A stretch of 64,000 nucleotides of DNA from Arcicella gelida (GCF_034931025.1 NZ_JAYGIL010000004.1:1-64000); one strand, 5' to 3'. Numbered from the stretch's first letter, positions 9,193 through 17,009 are shown. The notes: generated by a model not told the origin, from the letters alone. A program made the numbers and translations.

Positions 9193-10212
9193 GTGATAAC
9201 TCAAAACAAAAAACAGAACACTCAAAACTTGATTTACGATAATCATGGTCGGCCAATTACGTATTTACGTTTGGCAGTGACTGACCGTTGTAATTTGCGT
9301 TGCTTCTATTGTATGCCAGAAGCGGGTGTGAAGTATTTACATAAATCAAAATTGATGACTTATGAAGAAATGCTTCGAACAGTTTCGGTTTTGTCTGAAT
9401 TAGGCATTTCTAAAGTTCGGATTACTGGCGGAGAACCTTTTGTTCGACATAACATGATTGATTTCATGTATCAGCTTTCTGAAATTGAAGGCATTACTGA
9501 ACTCAATATTACCACAAACGGTATTCTGACGGGACAGTACATTCGCCAAATGAAAGAAATGGGCGTGCGTTCTGTTAATCTAAGTTTGGATACTTTAGAT
9601 AAAAAACGCTTTTTTGAAATCGCTAGAAGAGACGAATTCGACAAAGTTTATCAAACACTTTTTCAGTTATTAGACGCAGGTTTTGAAGTAAAAGTAAATG
9701 CTGTGGTAATGGACGGACAAAATACCCAAGACATAATTCCATTAACAGAACTTACAAAAGATAATAAAGTTTCGATTCGTTTTATTGAAGAAATGCCCTT
9801 CAACGGCGAAGGTTCGCATTATCCAAAACTGAACTGGAACGCTCCTCGTATTTTAGCAGAGATTAGAAGTAAATATCCTGATTTACAAAAATTGGTTGAT
9901 GCTCCGAATTCTACTTCTTATAATTATCAAATTCCAAATTATCAAGGCAATATCGGTGTAATTGCTGCTTTTTCACGTACTTTCTGTGGCACTTGTAATC
10001 GTATTCGTCTGACTGCAACAGGCGATTTAAAAACGTGTCTTTACGACGACGGCGTACTGAATATCAGAGATTTATTGAGAAATGGTATTTCTGATGAAGA
10101 ATTGAAAAATACATTTATCAACGTTTTCAAACAACGCCCAAAAGACGGTTTTGAAGCCGAACGCAATCGCAAAAGTATTATTACAGAATCTATGACTACG
10201 ATTGGGGGATAA
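9193..10212 (+). CDS. moaA: GTP 3',8-cyclase (molybdenum cofactor biosynthesis)
   Basis: Radical SAM enzyme that rearranges GTP to 3',8-cyclo-GTP, the first step of molybdopterin synthesis. The N-terminal cluster motif is VTDRCNLRCFYC (Cys-x3-Cys-x2-Cys). The C-terminal second 4Fe-4S cluster motif is FCGTCNRIRLTATGDLKTC. The chain ends in the conserved Gly-Gly (TTIGG) needed for activity. The start is unsettled: the frame is open from a TTG at 9127, only 35 bp from the moaD start. I give the GTG at 9193; a TTG at 9229 would give the common family opening just before YDNHGRP. No ATG exists before the cluster motif. Confidence 0.88.
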   Translation: MITQNKKQNTQNLIYDNHGRPITYLRLAVTDRCNLRCFYCMPEAGVKYLHKSKLMTYEEMLRTVSVLSELGISKVRITGGEPFVRHNMIDFMYQLSEIEGITELNITTNGILTGQYIRQMKEMGVRSVNLSLDTLDKKRFFEIARRDEFDKVYQTLFQLLDAGFEVKVNAVVMDGQNTQDIIPLTELTKDNKVSIRFIEEMPFNGEGSHYPKLNWNAPRILAEIRSKYPDLQKLVDAPNSTSYNYQIPNYQGNIGVIAAFSRTFCGTCNRIRLTATGDLKTCLYDDGVLNIRDLLRNGISDEELKNTFINVFKQRPKDGFEAERNRKSIITESMTTIGG

Positions 10213-10378
10213 GTAAGAGTTTTGAATCAGTAGTATTTCGGATTTGTGATTTCTGATTTCGGAAATTTTAGCAAATACTTTGTAAAGTACTCTTTATGAG
10301 TTTTAAATAATCTCGTCTATTTCATTCAAGTAACTTCCTTGAAAGGAGGTTTTTAGACTAATACTTCTAAAAATGCGT

Positions 10379-10386
10379 TAATTTTG
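10379..10386 (+). promoter_or_regulatory. -7 box upstream of rfaE1
   Basis: TAATTTTG fits TAnnTTTG. A weak -33 (TTTA at 10352) lies 23 bp upstream. The transcript would begin near 10391, about 40 nt before the rfaE1 start. Confidence 0.45.
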
Positions 10387-10429
10387 TTTTGTGAAACAGA
10401 TGTTAGCCCATTTTTGAATCTATCTTTTT

Positions 10430-11413
10430 ATGACAATTTCTGAAATCTTCAATCAATTTAATCAGCTTAAAGTTCTTATCGTTGGCGACGTAATGCTCGA
10501 CTCTTATACTTGGGGAAAAGTAGAACGTATTTCGCCAGAAGCTCCTGTTCCGGTGGTCAATGTACTCAAGCGTGAAGTACGTTTGGGCGGTGCGGGAAAT
10601 GTGGTAATGAATGTACAAAGTTTGGGAGCAGAAGCCATCATTTGCTCGGTGGTCGGGAACGACACTTATGGAAATGATTTAATCAAACTTTTGCAAGAAC
10701 GAGGTCTATCTACCGAAGGCATCATTCAGTCTGAAACCAGAATTACGACTGTGAAAGAGCGAATCATTGCTGGTTCTCAGCAAATTGTACGCATTGACAC
10801 CGAAACCGACGCTTTGATTAACGAATCTGAAAATCAGCTATTGAGTCAAAAAATAAAGGAACTTGCAAAAGAAGCGAATGTCATTATTTTTGAAGATTAC
10901 GACAAAGGCGTTCTTTCAAAACCGCTCATTGCCGACATCATTGATTTTGCCAATACGCACAATATTCCAACCGTAGTTGACCCTAAAAAACGAAACTTTT
11001 TGCATTATCAACAAGCTACGCTTTTCAAACCCAATTTGAAAGAATTACGTGAAGGCTTGGACATCAGTTTTGATGTAAAGAAAAGCGAAGAATTAGAAAA
11101 TGCAGTGAGTCAGTTGAAAAATGCACTTCAATTAAAAGGTGCTTTTATTACGCTTTCCGAGCGTGGTGTTTACATTGATTTCAACAACGAAAAAAAACAT
11201 TTCCCTGCCCATGTTCGTAAAATTGCGGACGTTTCTGGAGCGGGAGATACTGTGATTTCGATTGCCGCTTGTTGTGTAGCATTGGGTTTATCGCCAGAAT
11301 TAGTAGCGGGTTTGTCCAATTTGGGCGGTGGTTTGGTTTGTGAATCTTTGGGCGTTGTGCCAATTAATAAAGCTTTATTAGAAAAAGAAGCAATTTTACA
11401 TTTAGAAAAATAA
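10430..11413 (+). CDS. rfaE1: D-glycero-beta-D-manno-heptose-7-phosphate kinase
   Basis: PfkB-family sugar kinase that makes heptose 1,7-bisphosphate on the way to ADP-L-glycero-D-manno-heptose for the LPS core. The opening VLIVGDVMLDSYTWGKVERISPEAPVPV and LGGAGNVVMN are the hallmarks of the HldE kinase domain. The anion hole and catalytic base are in DVSGAGDT at about residues 267-274 (Asp273). At 327 residues it is only the kinase half; the adenylyltransferase half (RfaE2) must be encoded elsewhere, as is usual in Bacteroidota. A GNAT gene follows after 18 bp and is probably co-transcribed. Confidence 0.88.
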   Translation: MTISEIFNQFNQLKVLIVGDVMLDSYTWGKVERISPEAPVPVVNVLKREVRLGGAGNVVMNVQSLGAEAIICSVVGNDTYGNDLIKLLQERGLSTEGIIQSETRITTVKERIIAGSQQIVRIDTETDALINESENQLLSQKIKELAKEANVIIFEDYDKGVLSKPLIADIIDFANTHNIPTVVDPKKRNFLHYQQATLFKPNLKELREGLDISFDVKKSEELENAVSQLKNALQLKGAFITLSERGVYIDFNNEKKHFPAHVRKIADVSGAGDTVISIAACCVALGLSPELVAGLSNLGGGLVCESLGVVPINKALLEKEAILHLEK

Positions 11414-11431
11414 GCCTAAAATCTTCCTATA

Positions 11432-11887
11432 ATGTTTGAAGTACAAAAAGGTGATTTTTTGATTTCGACGGATAAATCAAAATTACAAATTGACGTGATT
11501 CATGATTACCTTGCTAATCGCTCTTATTGGGCGAAAGATATTCCTGTGGAAATCGTTCAGCGTTCTATTGCTCATTCGATTGCTTTTGGTGTTTATCATC
11601 AACAAGAAAATACATTAACGCAAATTGGTTTTTGTAGAGTCACCAGCGATTTGGCTACTTTTGCTTACTTGTCAGACGTTTTTGTGTTGGAAGAATACCG
11701 AGGAAATGGACTTTCTAAATTTTTGGTTGAAAGCGTGCTGCAACATCCCGATTTACAAAATTTACGCAGATGGGTACTCGCCACTTGGGATGCCCACGGT
11801 TTGTACGCTCAATTCGGCTTTGAACCATTAGATAAACCCGAACATTTTATGCAGATAAAAGCGGTGAATCCCTATGGGAAATTATGA
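11432..11887 (+). CDS. GNAT family N-acetyltransferase
   Basis: Single GNAT fold of 151 residues. The acetyl-CoA pyrophosphate loop is EEYRGNGLSKFLVE at about residues 86-99, preceded by the beta-4 strand AYLSDVFVL. The C-terminal LYAQFGFEPL is the typical beta-5/alpha-4 element. The substrate is unknown. It follows rfaE1 by 18 bp, so co-expression is likely, but nothing in the protein ties it to LPS. Confidence 0.8.
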   Translation: MFEVQKGDFLISTDKSKLQIDVIHDYLANRSYWAKDIPVEIVQRSIAHSIAFGVYHQQENTLTQIGFCRVTSDLATFAYLSDVFVLEEYRGNGLSKFLVESVLQHPDLQNLRRWVLATWDAHGLYAQFGFEPLDKPEHFMQIKAVNPYGKL

Positions 11888-12005
11888 GTTTTGAATTATG
11901 AAATAGTACTTCAAACTTTCTTTCAAATTTCATTTTCACATAAAAATGCTAAAAGCTGGTTTAATTAAAATCTTTCGACAAATAACATCTCATAATTCAA
12001 AACTC
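11886..12005. repeat. Long inverted repeat in a convergent spacer
   Basis: A perfect 16-bp inverted repeat (GAGTTTTGAATTATGA at 11886-11901, complement at 11990-12005) encloses 88 nt. It lies between the GNAT stop and the end of the convergent small gene. It could fold in RNA from either strand, but the long loop makes terminator action doubtful. Confidence 0.5.
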
Positions 12006-12009
12006 ACAA

Positions 12010-12321
12010 TTAAGAAGGTTTTTCTTCAATCCCAAGCATCGTCAAAGACGGATTAATGGTTCTGGGGGTGATGACAATTTTGAAAATTTTATTACTCGCA
12101 ATTCTAAATTCGGCTACGTACTTTCCTTTCTCTTTCAAACTTCTATACACTGCCGTATAATTAATTTTACTTTCCCAACCATTGATTACCAAAGACGCAA
12201 TTACTTGGTCTAAACATTTACTGAGGTTAGAAAAATAGCTTAAAACCGTTTCTTTTTCACGAATTGTATTCAGCGAACCAATCGGAATTACGGCTACTTC
12301 ATAAATAGTTTGTTGTTTCAT
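12010..12321 (-). CDS. Conserved small protein of unknown function
   Basis: About 103 residues from the ATG at 12321 (KQQTIYEVAVIPIG follows the start); the frame opens upstream at a TTG with a poor N-terminus. There is no signal peptide, membrane segment or metal motif. It is mixed alpha/beta with a basic middle (YRSLKEKGKYVAEFRIASNKIFKIVITPR). I do not recognise the family. It lies 143 bp downstream of the RidA gene, beyond a terminator, so it is probably transcribed alone. Confidence 0.55.
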   Translation of the reverse strand: MKQQTIYEVAVIPIGSLNTIREKETVLSYFSNLSKCLDQVIASLVINGWESKINYTAVYRSLKEKGKYVAEFRIASNKIFKIVITPRTINPSLTMLGIEEKPS

Positions 12322-12411
12322 AAATATTAATGAAAAATAATTCAACTATTTTTCAAACGTAAAACTTTTTATAAACGTTCAACGTTTTCATATCATACGC
12401 TTCCAAAAAGC

Positions 12412-12441
12412 AAAAAGCCCCAATTTTCATTGAGGCTTTTT
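12412..12441 (-). terminator. Terminator of the RidA-family gene
   Basis: AAAAGCCCCAA and TTGAGGCTTTT form a stem with one mismatch around TTTTCA. The T run lies on either side and the hairpin is 24 bp beyond the RidA stop codon. Confidence 0.65.
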
Positions 12442-12464
12442 TTATGTCTTCATTTCAAAGAAAA

Positions 12465-12848
12465 TTACTGAGCAATCGCTGTAAATTCAATTTCTACTAA
12501 GTAATCTGGAGAAACCAATTTACTGATTTCGTAAATTCCTGTAGTTGGCTTAATTGCTCCAAAAAATGCTCCGTGAGCTTTCGCAATATTATCAAACTGT
12601 GTAATATCTGTCGTAAAAATTCTTGTTCTTACTACATCGTTCAAGCTTGAACCAGCTTCTTCTAATACTTTCGCAATTCTTTCAATGATGTTATTGGTTT
12701 GTGCAAAAGCGTCGTCGGCCTTTACATTTTCACCATCAACAATGGCAACTGTTCCTGATACTTCAATAATATTTCCGATTCTTACGGCACGGCAATAGCC
12801 CATTTTGTCTTCCCACGGTGACCCTGTAAGGATATTTTGTCTTGACAT
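12465..12848 (-). CDS. RidA/YjgF family protein (reactive imine deaminase-like)
   Basis: A 127-residue RidA-fold protein. Archetypal RidA hydrolyses reactive enamines and imines formed by PLP enzymes and acts as a trimer in the cytosol. The key Arg that binds the substrate carboxylate is in VVRTRIF. The final Glu of the active site is plausibly in LVEIEFTAIA. The opening GSPWEDKMGYCRAVRIGNIIEVSGTVA marks it as a RidA subfamily member (Rid4-7-like), not the classical RidA, so imine hydrolysis is likely but not certain. It has its own -7 box and terminator. Confidence 0.8.
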   Translation of the reverse strand: MSRQNILTGSPWEDKMGYCRAVRIGNIIEVSGTVAIVDGENVKADDAFAQTNNIIERIAKVLEEAGSSLNDVVRTRIFTTDITQFDNIAKAHGAFFGAIKPTTGIYEISKLVSPDYLVEIEFTAIAQ

Positions 12849-12874
12849 TTTGTGATTATTTTTTGGTTAAGGCA

Positions 12875-12882
12875 CAAAGATA
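12875..12882 (-). promoter_or_regulatory. -7 box of the RidA-family gene
   Basis: TATCTTTG on the minus strand fits TAnnTTTG and lies 27 bp before the start codon. No convincing -33 TTTG is seen at the right distance. Confidence 0.4.
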
Positions 12883-13025
12883 ATTTTAGCAAATTGAAAT
12901 ACTAAAGGTTTTGTATTCAATTTTGAGAATGCCAAAGAGTATTTATCTAAAATTTGTCGTGGAGATTGCTCAGTATCAAGTATTTTAAAGATAACTTGCC
13001 AAAGAAATCTCCAAATCATCACGCT

Positions 13026-13658
13026 TTGAAAACCTTTATTATCTATTTCATTACTGCGTCCATTAGTTACATTGCTACCATTCCGCCCGGACCGCTGAGT
13101 GTTTATGTCGTACATAGTACGCTACAAAAAAACATTAAAATTGCCCTTTGGGTAGCTTTCGGAGGAGTACTTTGCGAAAGTACCTACGCATATTTAGCCA
13201 TCGAAGGTTTAATGATTTTTGATCAATATCCTAAAGTTGAATTTTGGATGCAAAGAGTAATTATCGGCTTACTTTTCGGAGTAGGCATTTTTACTTTTTT
13301 CCAAAAACAAGCCAATATTGAATACGAAAAAGTATCGCTAAACAATCCATTTTTTTCTTTTGTCAAAGGCATTTCTTTATCGCTCTTCAATCCTGCTCTT
13401 TTGCCATTTTGGGTGGTAGTTTTACTTTCTTATGACAAATACGATTGGTTAAAAATTACTTCTTCCATTGAAAAAATCAGCTTTGTATTAGGTGCTGGCA
13501 CAGGTACATTTTTGTTGGTTTATACTTATGCTTTTCTGGCGAATTGGAAACGAAATCTTATTTTTAAATACCTCAACGACGAAAGGCTCAATAAACTCAT
13601 CGCTTGTATTTTTATTGGATTGGCTTTATTACAATTGGTAAATTTATTAATGAACTGA
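13026..13658 (+). CDS. LysE family transporter (amino-acid exporter-like)
   Basis: Integral inner-membrane protein with about six hydrophobic segments. The LysE/RhtB signature is the early SYIATIPPGPLSVYVVHSTLQ; FNPALLPFWVVVLL is the matching second-half motif. The family exports amino acids or similar small solutes; the substrate here is unknown. The start is uncertain because no ATG precedes the first membrane segment. The frame opens at a TTG at 12954. I give the TTG at 13026, whose product begins right at the first hydrophobic helix and has the normal family length of about 210. Confidence 0.75.
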   Translation: MKTFIIYFITASISYIATIPPGPLSVYVVHSTLQKNIKIALWVAFGGVLCESTYAYLAIEGLMIFDQYPKVEFWMQRVIIGLLFGVGIFTFFQKQANIEYEKVSLNNPFFSFVKGISLSLFNPALLPFWVVVLLSYDKYDWLKITSSIEKISFVLGAGTGTFLLVYTYAFLANWKRNLIFKYLNDERLNKLIACIFIGLALLQLVNLLMN

Positions 13659-13693
13659 GGGGGGTGATAAAAAATCTTATTTTGAAAGTGTAG

Positions 13694-13744
13694 TGGCAAC
13701 TCTTGCAGTTGCCATACTTGAAACGGCAACTGCAAGAGTTGCCA
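13694..13744. repeat. REP-like double hairpin element, copy 2
   Basis: Two perfect 20-bp inverted arms (13694-13713 and 13725-13744), each itself a hairpin: GGCAACT-CTTGC-AGTTGCC and its complement. Same layout and loop as the element at 5107-5190, with paired base changes in the stems. It lies between convergent genes (LysE and Crp). Confidence 0.65.
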
Positions 13745-13838
13745 ACATTATTTGAGGAATTATTGAATTTTAAATGAATACTTTTAAAATACTGGTAATC
13801 AAACCCTAATCACCATTTACTAATCCCTAAGTAAAACT

Positions 13839-14522
13839 TCAAGCTAATTGATGTACATCTTTCACGATAATTTCGCTACGAGTATAATCTATCAAGCCTG
13901 CATTTTTGAGTTCATTAAACAGTAAAGTAACGGTTTGGCGGGTACTGCAAATCAATCCTGCGATGTCGTTATGGGTAAGATAATTTTTCACCACAATATT
14001 TTTTGTTTGTCCGTTTCCTTCTTTCATTGCCCAATCTTTCAAGAACAAAGCAAACCTTGTTCTTACATCTTTGAACATCAGATTGGTATAATTATTAGAA
14101 ATTCGCTTGAGTTTAAAACCCACCAATTTGGTATAACGAATGGCTAATTGAGGATTTCTTTTTACGATATTTTCAAAATCATTTTGCTTGAAACTACAAA
14201 TCACTACTTTGTCGGAAACGGCAACGGCGTACTCGTCTTCGTTTTCATTCATTTCATCAAAAGTGTATTGTCCGAACAAATCCCCCGAACGCAAAATCTC
14301 TTTTACTGTTTCATTACCTTCTGCATCCACCGAAATAATTTTTAGCGTTCCGCTTTTGATAGTATAAAGTCTTTGCTCGTCATCATGCGAAAAGTAAAGA
14401 ATTTCATTTTTTTTAACCGTCTTAAAATTCGGAATCAAACACAAAGCACGGTTTTCTTCACGGCTTAAAACCGAGAACAATTGGTGGTCGTGTAAGTACC
14501 AATATTTTGCTTCTTCTTGCAT
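13839..14522 (-). CDS. Crp/Fnr family transcriptional regulator
   Basis: A cyclic-nucleotide-binding-type jelly roll (about residues 15-130, with IKSGTLKIISVDAEGNE and LRSGDLFGQYTF) and a C-terminal winged helix with recognition helix CSTRQTVTLLFNELKNAGLI. There are no Fnr-type N-terminal cysteines, so an Fe-S oxygen sensor is unlikely; the effector is unknown. It is the last gene of a tight operon: YHS protein, 4 bp, DoxX, 7 bp, this gene. A palindrome before the divergent DoxX gene is a candidate site. Confidence 0.85.
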   Translation of the reverse strand: MQEEAKYWYLHDHQLFSVLSREENRALCLIPNFKTVKKNEILYFSHDDEQRLYTIKSGTLKIISVDAEGNETVKEILRSGDLFGQYTFDEMNENEDEYAVAVSDKVVICSFKQNDFENIVKRNPQLAIRYTKLVGFKLKRISNNYTNLMFKDVRTRFALFLKDWAMKEGNGQTKNIVVKNYLTHNDIAGLICSTRQTVTLLFNELKNAGLIDYTRSEIIVKDVHQLA

Positions 14523-14529
14523 TGCAATC

Positions 14530-14925
14530 TTAGGTTAAAGTATAAAAAAAGGCAAAAATATCTCCTTTGCGAATGTATGCCACTACCGAACAGCAAAAGA
14601 AAGTAACCAATGCTAAGATAAACAAATATCCTCCATCTCCGTCGCTCTCAATTCCCAAAACTGTGAGATGTGCCAAAATAGCACCCAACATCACTCCCAT
14701 TCCTAAAAATGCTCCTACCCAAGCTTTGCGTGGCGTTAGTAACAGTATCACTACTAAAAGTTCGGTTACGCCTGCCCCATAGCGACCGAATGGCTCAACG
14801 CCCAATTTACTAAACAAGGCTACGCTTTCGGCTGCACCCGAAAATTTGAAGAAAAGTGTTTGGGCTAAAATCACCGCTGCGATGATTTGGGCTGTCCAAG
14901 TAATATAGATTTTTTGACTGGTCAT
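14530..14925 (-). CDS. DoxX family membrane protein
   Basis: Four hydrophobic segments in 131 residues, of DoxX type: TWTAQIIAAVILAQTLFFKF at the start, then GRYGAGVTELLVVILLLTP and WVGAFLGMGVMLGAILAHL. DoxX proteins sit in the inner membrane; the founding member is a subunit of thiosulfate:quinone oxidoreductase, but most relatives have no known role. It is between the YHS and Crp-family genes with gaps of 4 and 7 bp, so the three are surely one transcript. Another DoxX gene lies on the other side of the shared promoter region. Confidence 0.8.
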   Translation of the reverse strand: MTSQKIYITWTAQIIAAVILAQTLFFKFSGAAESVALFSKLGVEPFGRYGAGVTELLVVILLLTPRKAWVGAFLGMGVMLGAILAHLTVLGIESDGDGGYLFILALVTFFCCSVVAYIRKGDIFAFFYTLT

Positions 14926-14929
14926 GGCT

Positions 14930-15385
14930 TTATTTTTTGATTATTTTTTCCCAATTAATATCTGCTTTAGCTTTTAGATTGGCTTCGTCTTTGTTCCAAT
15001 CGTTAAGCGTATTGCTAAAAAAAGTATGATAAAACAAGTATAATTTCCCGTTGACGATTTTAAAGGTTTCGGGGTCAACTTCTATTTTTTCGCCTTTACT
15101 TCCCATCGCATAAGCACACCAACCGCCGTACTGAGCTTCGTATTTTGAAGGATTTTTTTTGAAGATTTCAAGATTGCTAGCTGATGCAAATTGATAAGTA
15201 ATACCCTCTTGTGTGTAAGTGTACTCTTTTTTGCCTTTTTGTGGTTTTCCTTGAAAATAAGCTACGGCATCGTAGCTACTTAGTGCTACTCCTTTTTCTA
15301 TTAAGAAGTGTTTTTTTCTCGTGTTTATGTCTTGTGAAAAAACATTTAAACTAATGATACTGAATAAAATAATGAGAATTTTCAT
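14930..15385 (-). CDS. Exported YHS-domain protein
   Basis: The ATG at 15385 opens a clean signal peptide (MKILIILFSIISLNVFSQ); a longer frame from a TTG at 15448 would bury it. The mature 130 residues carry a YHS domain: ALSSYDAVAYF, YEAQYGGWCAYAMGSKGEKIEVDPE and LYLFYHT. YHS domains in small exported proteins are thought to bind metal, and Cys in GGWCAYA is a conserved feature. First gene of the YHS-DoxX-Crp operon. A role in metal or redox stress is plausible but not shown. Confidence 0.8.
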   Translation of the reverse strand: MKILIILFSIISLNVFSQDINTRKKHFLIEKGVALSSYDAVAYFQGKPQKGKKEYTYTQEGITYQFASASNLEIFKKNPSKYEAQYGGWCAYAMGSKGEKIEVDPETFKIVNGKLYLFYHTFFSNTLNDWNKDEANLKAKADINWEKIIKK

Positions 15386-15499
15386 TTGTGTTAGGGTTTG
15401 ATTACAATACAAATTTTGACATTTCTCAGTCCACAAATTGTCATCCAAATTACCATTTCATAACTTTTATATTTTACACAAAATAATTCAACAAAATAT

Positions 15500-15521
15500 T
15501 GACAATATTATATTTTTGTCA
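15500..15521. promoter_or_regulatory. Palindrome overlapping the -7 box of the DoxX gene
   Basis: TGACAA, 10 bp, TTGTCA (15500-15505 and 15516-15521) is a perfect 6-bp dyad. The -7 box TATTTTTG at 15511-15518 overlaps the second half, and the DoxX start is 29 bp further on. A bound protein would block this promoter. The Crp-family protein encoded at the end of the divergent operon is the natural candidate; that is inference. Confidence 0.45.
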
Positions 15522-15550
15522 TAAATTCAATAAACTAAACAATTATCAAA

Positions 15551-15997
15551 ATGACTACTATTGAAAGCATAGAAAATTGGGGTGATAGACATCATCCAGC
15601 GTGGCTTGACATTGTTCGGATTGGCTTGGGGTTGTTGCTATTTTTCAAGGGAATGAGCTTTATCGGCGATACTTCCTATCTCTCGACGCTCGTAGAAGGA
15701 CTGCATTTTAATGCTTGGACTTTCGTGGCGGTGCATTATGTAGCCTTTGCCCATTTGGTCGGAGGATTGTTGATTACTTTGGGTTGCCTTACCCGACTGG
15801 CGGCGGCTTTCCAAGTACCGATTTTGTTTGTAGCAGTATTTTTTGCTAACATCAGAAATGGTTTTACTTTCGTCAATTCTGAGCTTTGGTTGTCGATTGT
15901 AGTGTTGGTTTTACTCTGTGTATTTTGGCTGATTGGCTCTGGCAAATTTTCCTTTGATGAGTACGTAAAAAATCATCCAGCTTATAAAATGAAGTGA
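15551..15997 (+). CDS. DoxX family membrane protein
   Basis: 148 residues with four hydrophobic segments: LDIVRIGLGLLLFFKGMSFIGD, FVAVHYVAFAHLVGGLLITLGCLTR, PILFVAVFFAN and WLSIVVLVLLCVFWLIGSG. The order and the RIGLGLLLFFKG opening are those of DoxX proteins. It differs clearly from the DoxX protein of the opposite operon. The two face each other across a 165-bp region containing a palindrome, which suggests common control. Function unknown. Confidence 0.8.
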   Translation: MTTIESIENWGDRHHPAWLDIVRIGLGLLLFFKGMSFIGDTSYLSTLVEGLHFNAWTFVAVHYVAFAHLVGGLLITLGCLTRLAAAFQVPILFVAVFFANIRNGFTFVNSELWLSIVVLVLLCVFWLIGSGKFSFDEYVKNHPAYKMK

Positions 15998-16272
15998 TTT
16001 TTGGGATTTGAAAACACGTATTAATCATTCATGTTTTGGTAAAATATTGTAAAAAGCTACTTGAATGATTAACAATATTCTGTAAATCGGTATTGAAACG
16101 AATCAATACCGATTTTGTTTTTTACAGGGATTAACCTAATTCTATTCCTTTCGCTGTACCTCATAAATACCTCTAATATTCGTAATTTTAATAAACATCA
16201 TATTACCTCACATTACTTAGGTTACAAGTATTCATCTATCTTTCTATTTCCAATTTGTTATTGGAATTCGAT

Positions 16273-16280
16273 TATATTTG
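16273..16280 (+). promoter_or_regulatory. -7 box of the Crp/Fnr gene
   Basis: TATATTTG fits TAnnTTTG. The transcript would start near 16286, so either an in-frame ATG at 16287 is used without a leader or the ATG at 16302 is used with a leader of about 15 nt. The second choice gives the usual family N-terminus. The region 15998-16272 holds nothing else I recognise. Confidence 0.5.
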
Positions 16281-16301
16281 TAAAAGATGAATTTATATTA
16301 C

Positions 16302-16862
16302 ATGGAAAAATTACGAACACATATTCAACATATTGCTCCTATTAATGATGAGGAGTTTGAAGAAATCAAAACGCACTTTACAGTCAAAAGAGTTAGAAAA
16401 GGACAGTACCTTCTCAGCGAAGGTGACGAGGTAAAACACGAATTCTTTGTGCTATCGGGGATTTATAAAGTCTTTTATATTGACGGACAAGAGAAAGAGT
16501 ATATTTTACAATTTGCTCAAGAAAATTGGTGGATGTCTGATTACCCTTCTTTCTTCAAACAGAAAGATGCAACTATGTACATAGAATGTTTGGTAGAAGG
16601 AGAAGTGTTATGTCTAACTCTACAAAATAGAGAAAAGCTTTCAGCAACTTTTCATAAAATGGAGCATTTTTTCAGGGTTAAACTAACCAATGGCTATGTG
16701 GCACTACAATTAAGAATCAAGCTTTTATTGTCGGGAACGCCGCAACAGCGTTATGAAGAATTTGCAAGACTTTACCCCAACCTCATGCAACAAATACCTA
16801 AAAAATTAATCGCAGAGTTTTTGGGCGTGAGCCGAGAAACCCTCAGCCGTTTGTATCAATAA
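16302..16862 (+). CDS. Crp/Fnr family regulator with a CRP-like recognition helix
   Basis: 186 residues from the ATG at 16302. The jelly-roll domain (about residues 10-115; KGQYLLSEGDEVKHEFFVLSGIYKVFY) is of the short Bacteroidota cNMP-binding type, without the phosphate-binding Arg-Ala of true cAMP sites that I can see, so the effector is unknown. The helix-turn-helix is PKKLIAEFLGVSRETLSRLYQ and the chain ends there, lacking a wing. RETLSR matches the RETVGR contact motif of E. coli CRP, whose half site is TGTGA. Exactly such a palindrome lies 130 bp downstream of the gene and upstream of the DJ-1 operon, so this protein very probably controls that operon. Confidence 0.85.
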   Translation: MEKLRTHIQHIAPINDEEFEEIKTHFTVKRVRKGQYLLSEGDEVKHEFFVLSGIYKVFYIDGQEKEYILQFAQENWWMSDYPSFFKQKDATMYIECLVEGEVLCLTLQNREKLSATFHKMEHFFRVKLTNGYVALQLRIKLLLSGTPQQRYEEFARLYPNLMQQIPKKLIAEFLGVSRETLSRLYQ

Positions 16863-16936
16863 TAAAATCTAACTTCTGTCTCCCTTTTAAATGTAATACT
16901 TGTAGTCCATAGTTTTCAAACTGCAATTTCATCCGT

Positions 16937-16991
16937 CACAAAATGCCCTGCGGTACTGTCAAAAATATGACTGTCCGCAGGGCATTTTGTG
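16937..16991. terminator. 17-bp perfect stem after the Crp/Fnr gene
   Basis: CACAAAATGCCCTGCGG (16937-16953) is exactly complementary to 16975-16991, around a 21-nt loop that is itself partly self-complementary. It probably terminates the regulator transcript, although the T-run is poor. Its right arm overlaps the CRP-type palindrome by six bases. Confidence 0.5.
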
Positions 16992-17009
16992 TGATTTAAA
17001 TCACACAAA
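16986..17009. promoter_or_regulatory. Perfect CRP-type operator of the detoxification operon
   Basis: A 24-bp perfect palindrome whose core TGTGATTTAAATCACA (16990-17005) equals the E. coli CRP consensus TGTGA-N6-TCACA. A -7-like TAATTTTA lies at 17051-17058, which puts the site centre about 65-70 bp before the likely transcription start, a distance used by class I CRP activation. The neighbouring regulator has the matching RETxxR recognition helix. The link is inference from position and motif. Confidence 0.7.

Noticed and set aside
16115..16345. 76-codon plus-strand frame before the Crp/Fnr gene
   Set aside because: It overlaps the regulator promoter and start in another frame, and its hydrophobic look comes from T-rich DNA.
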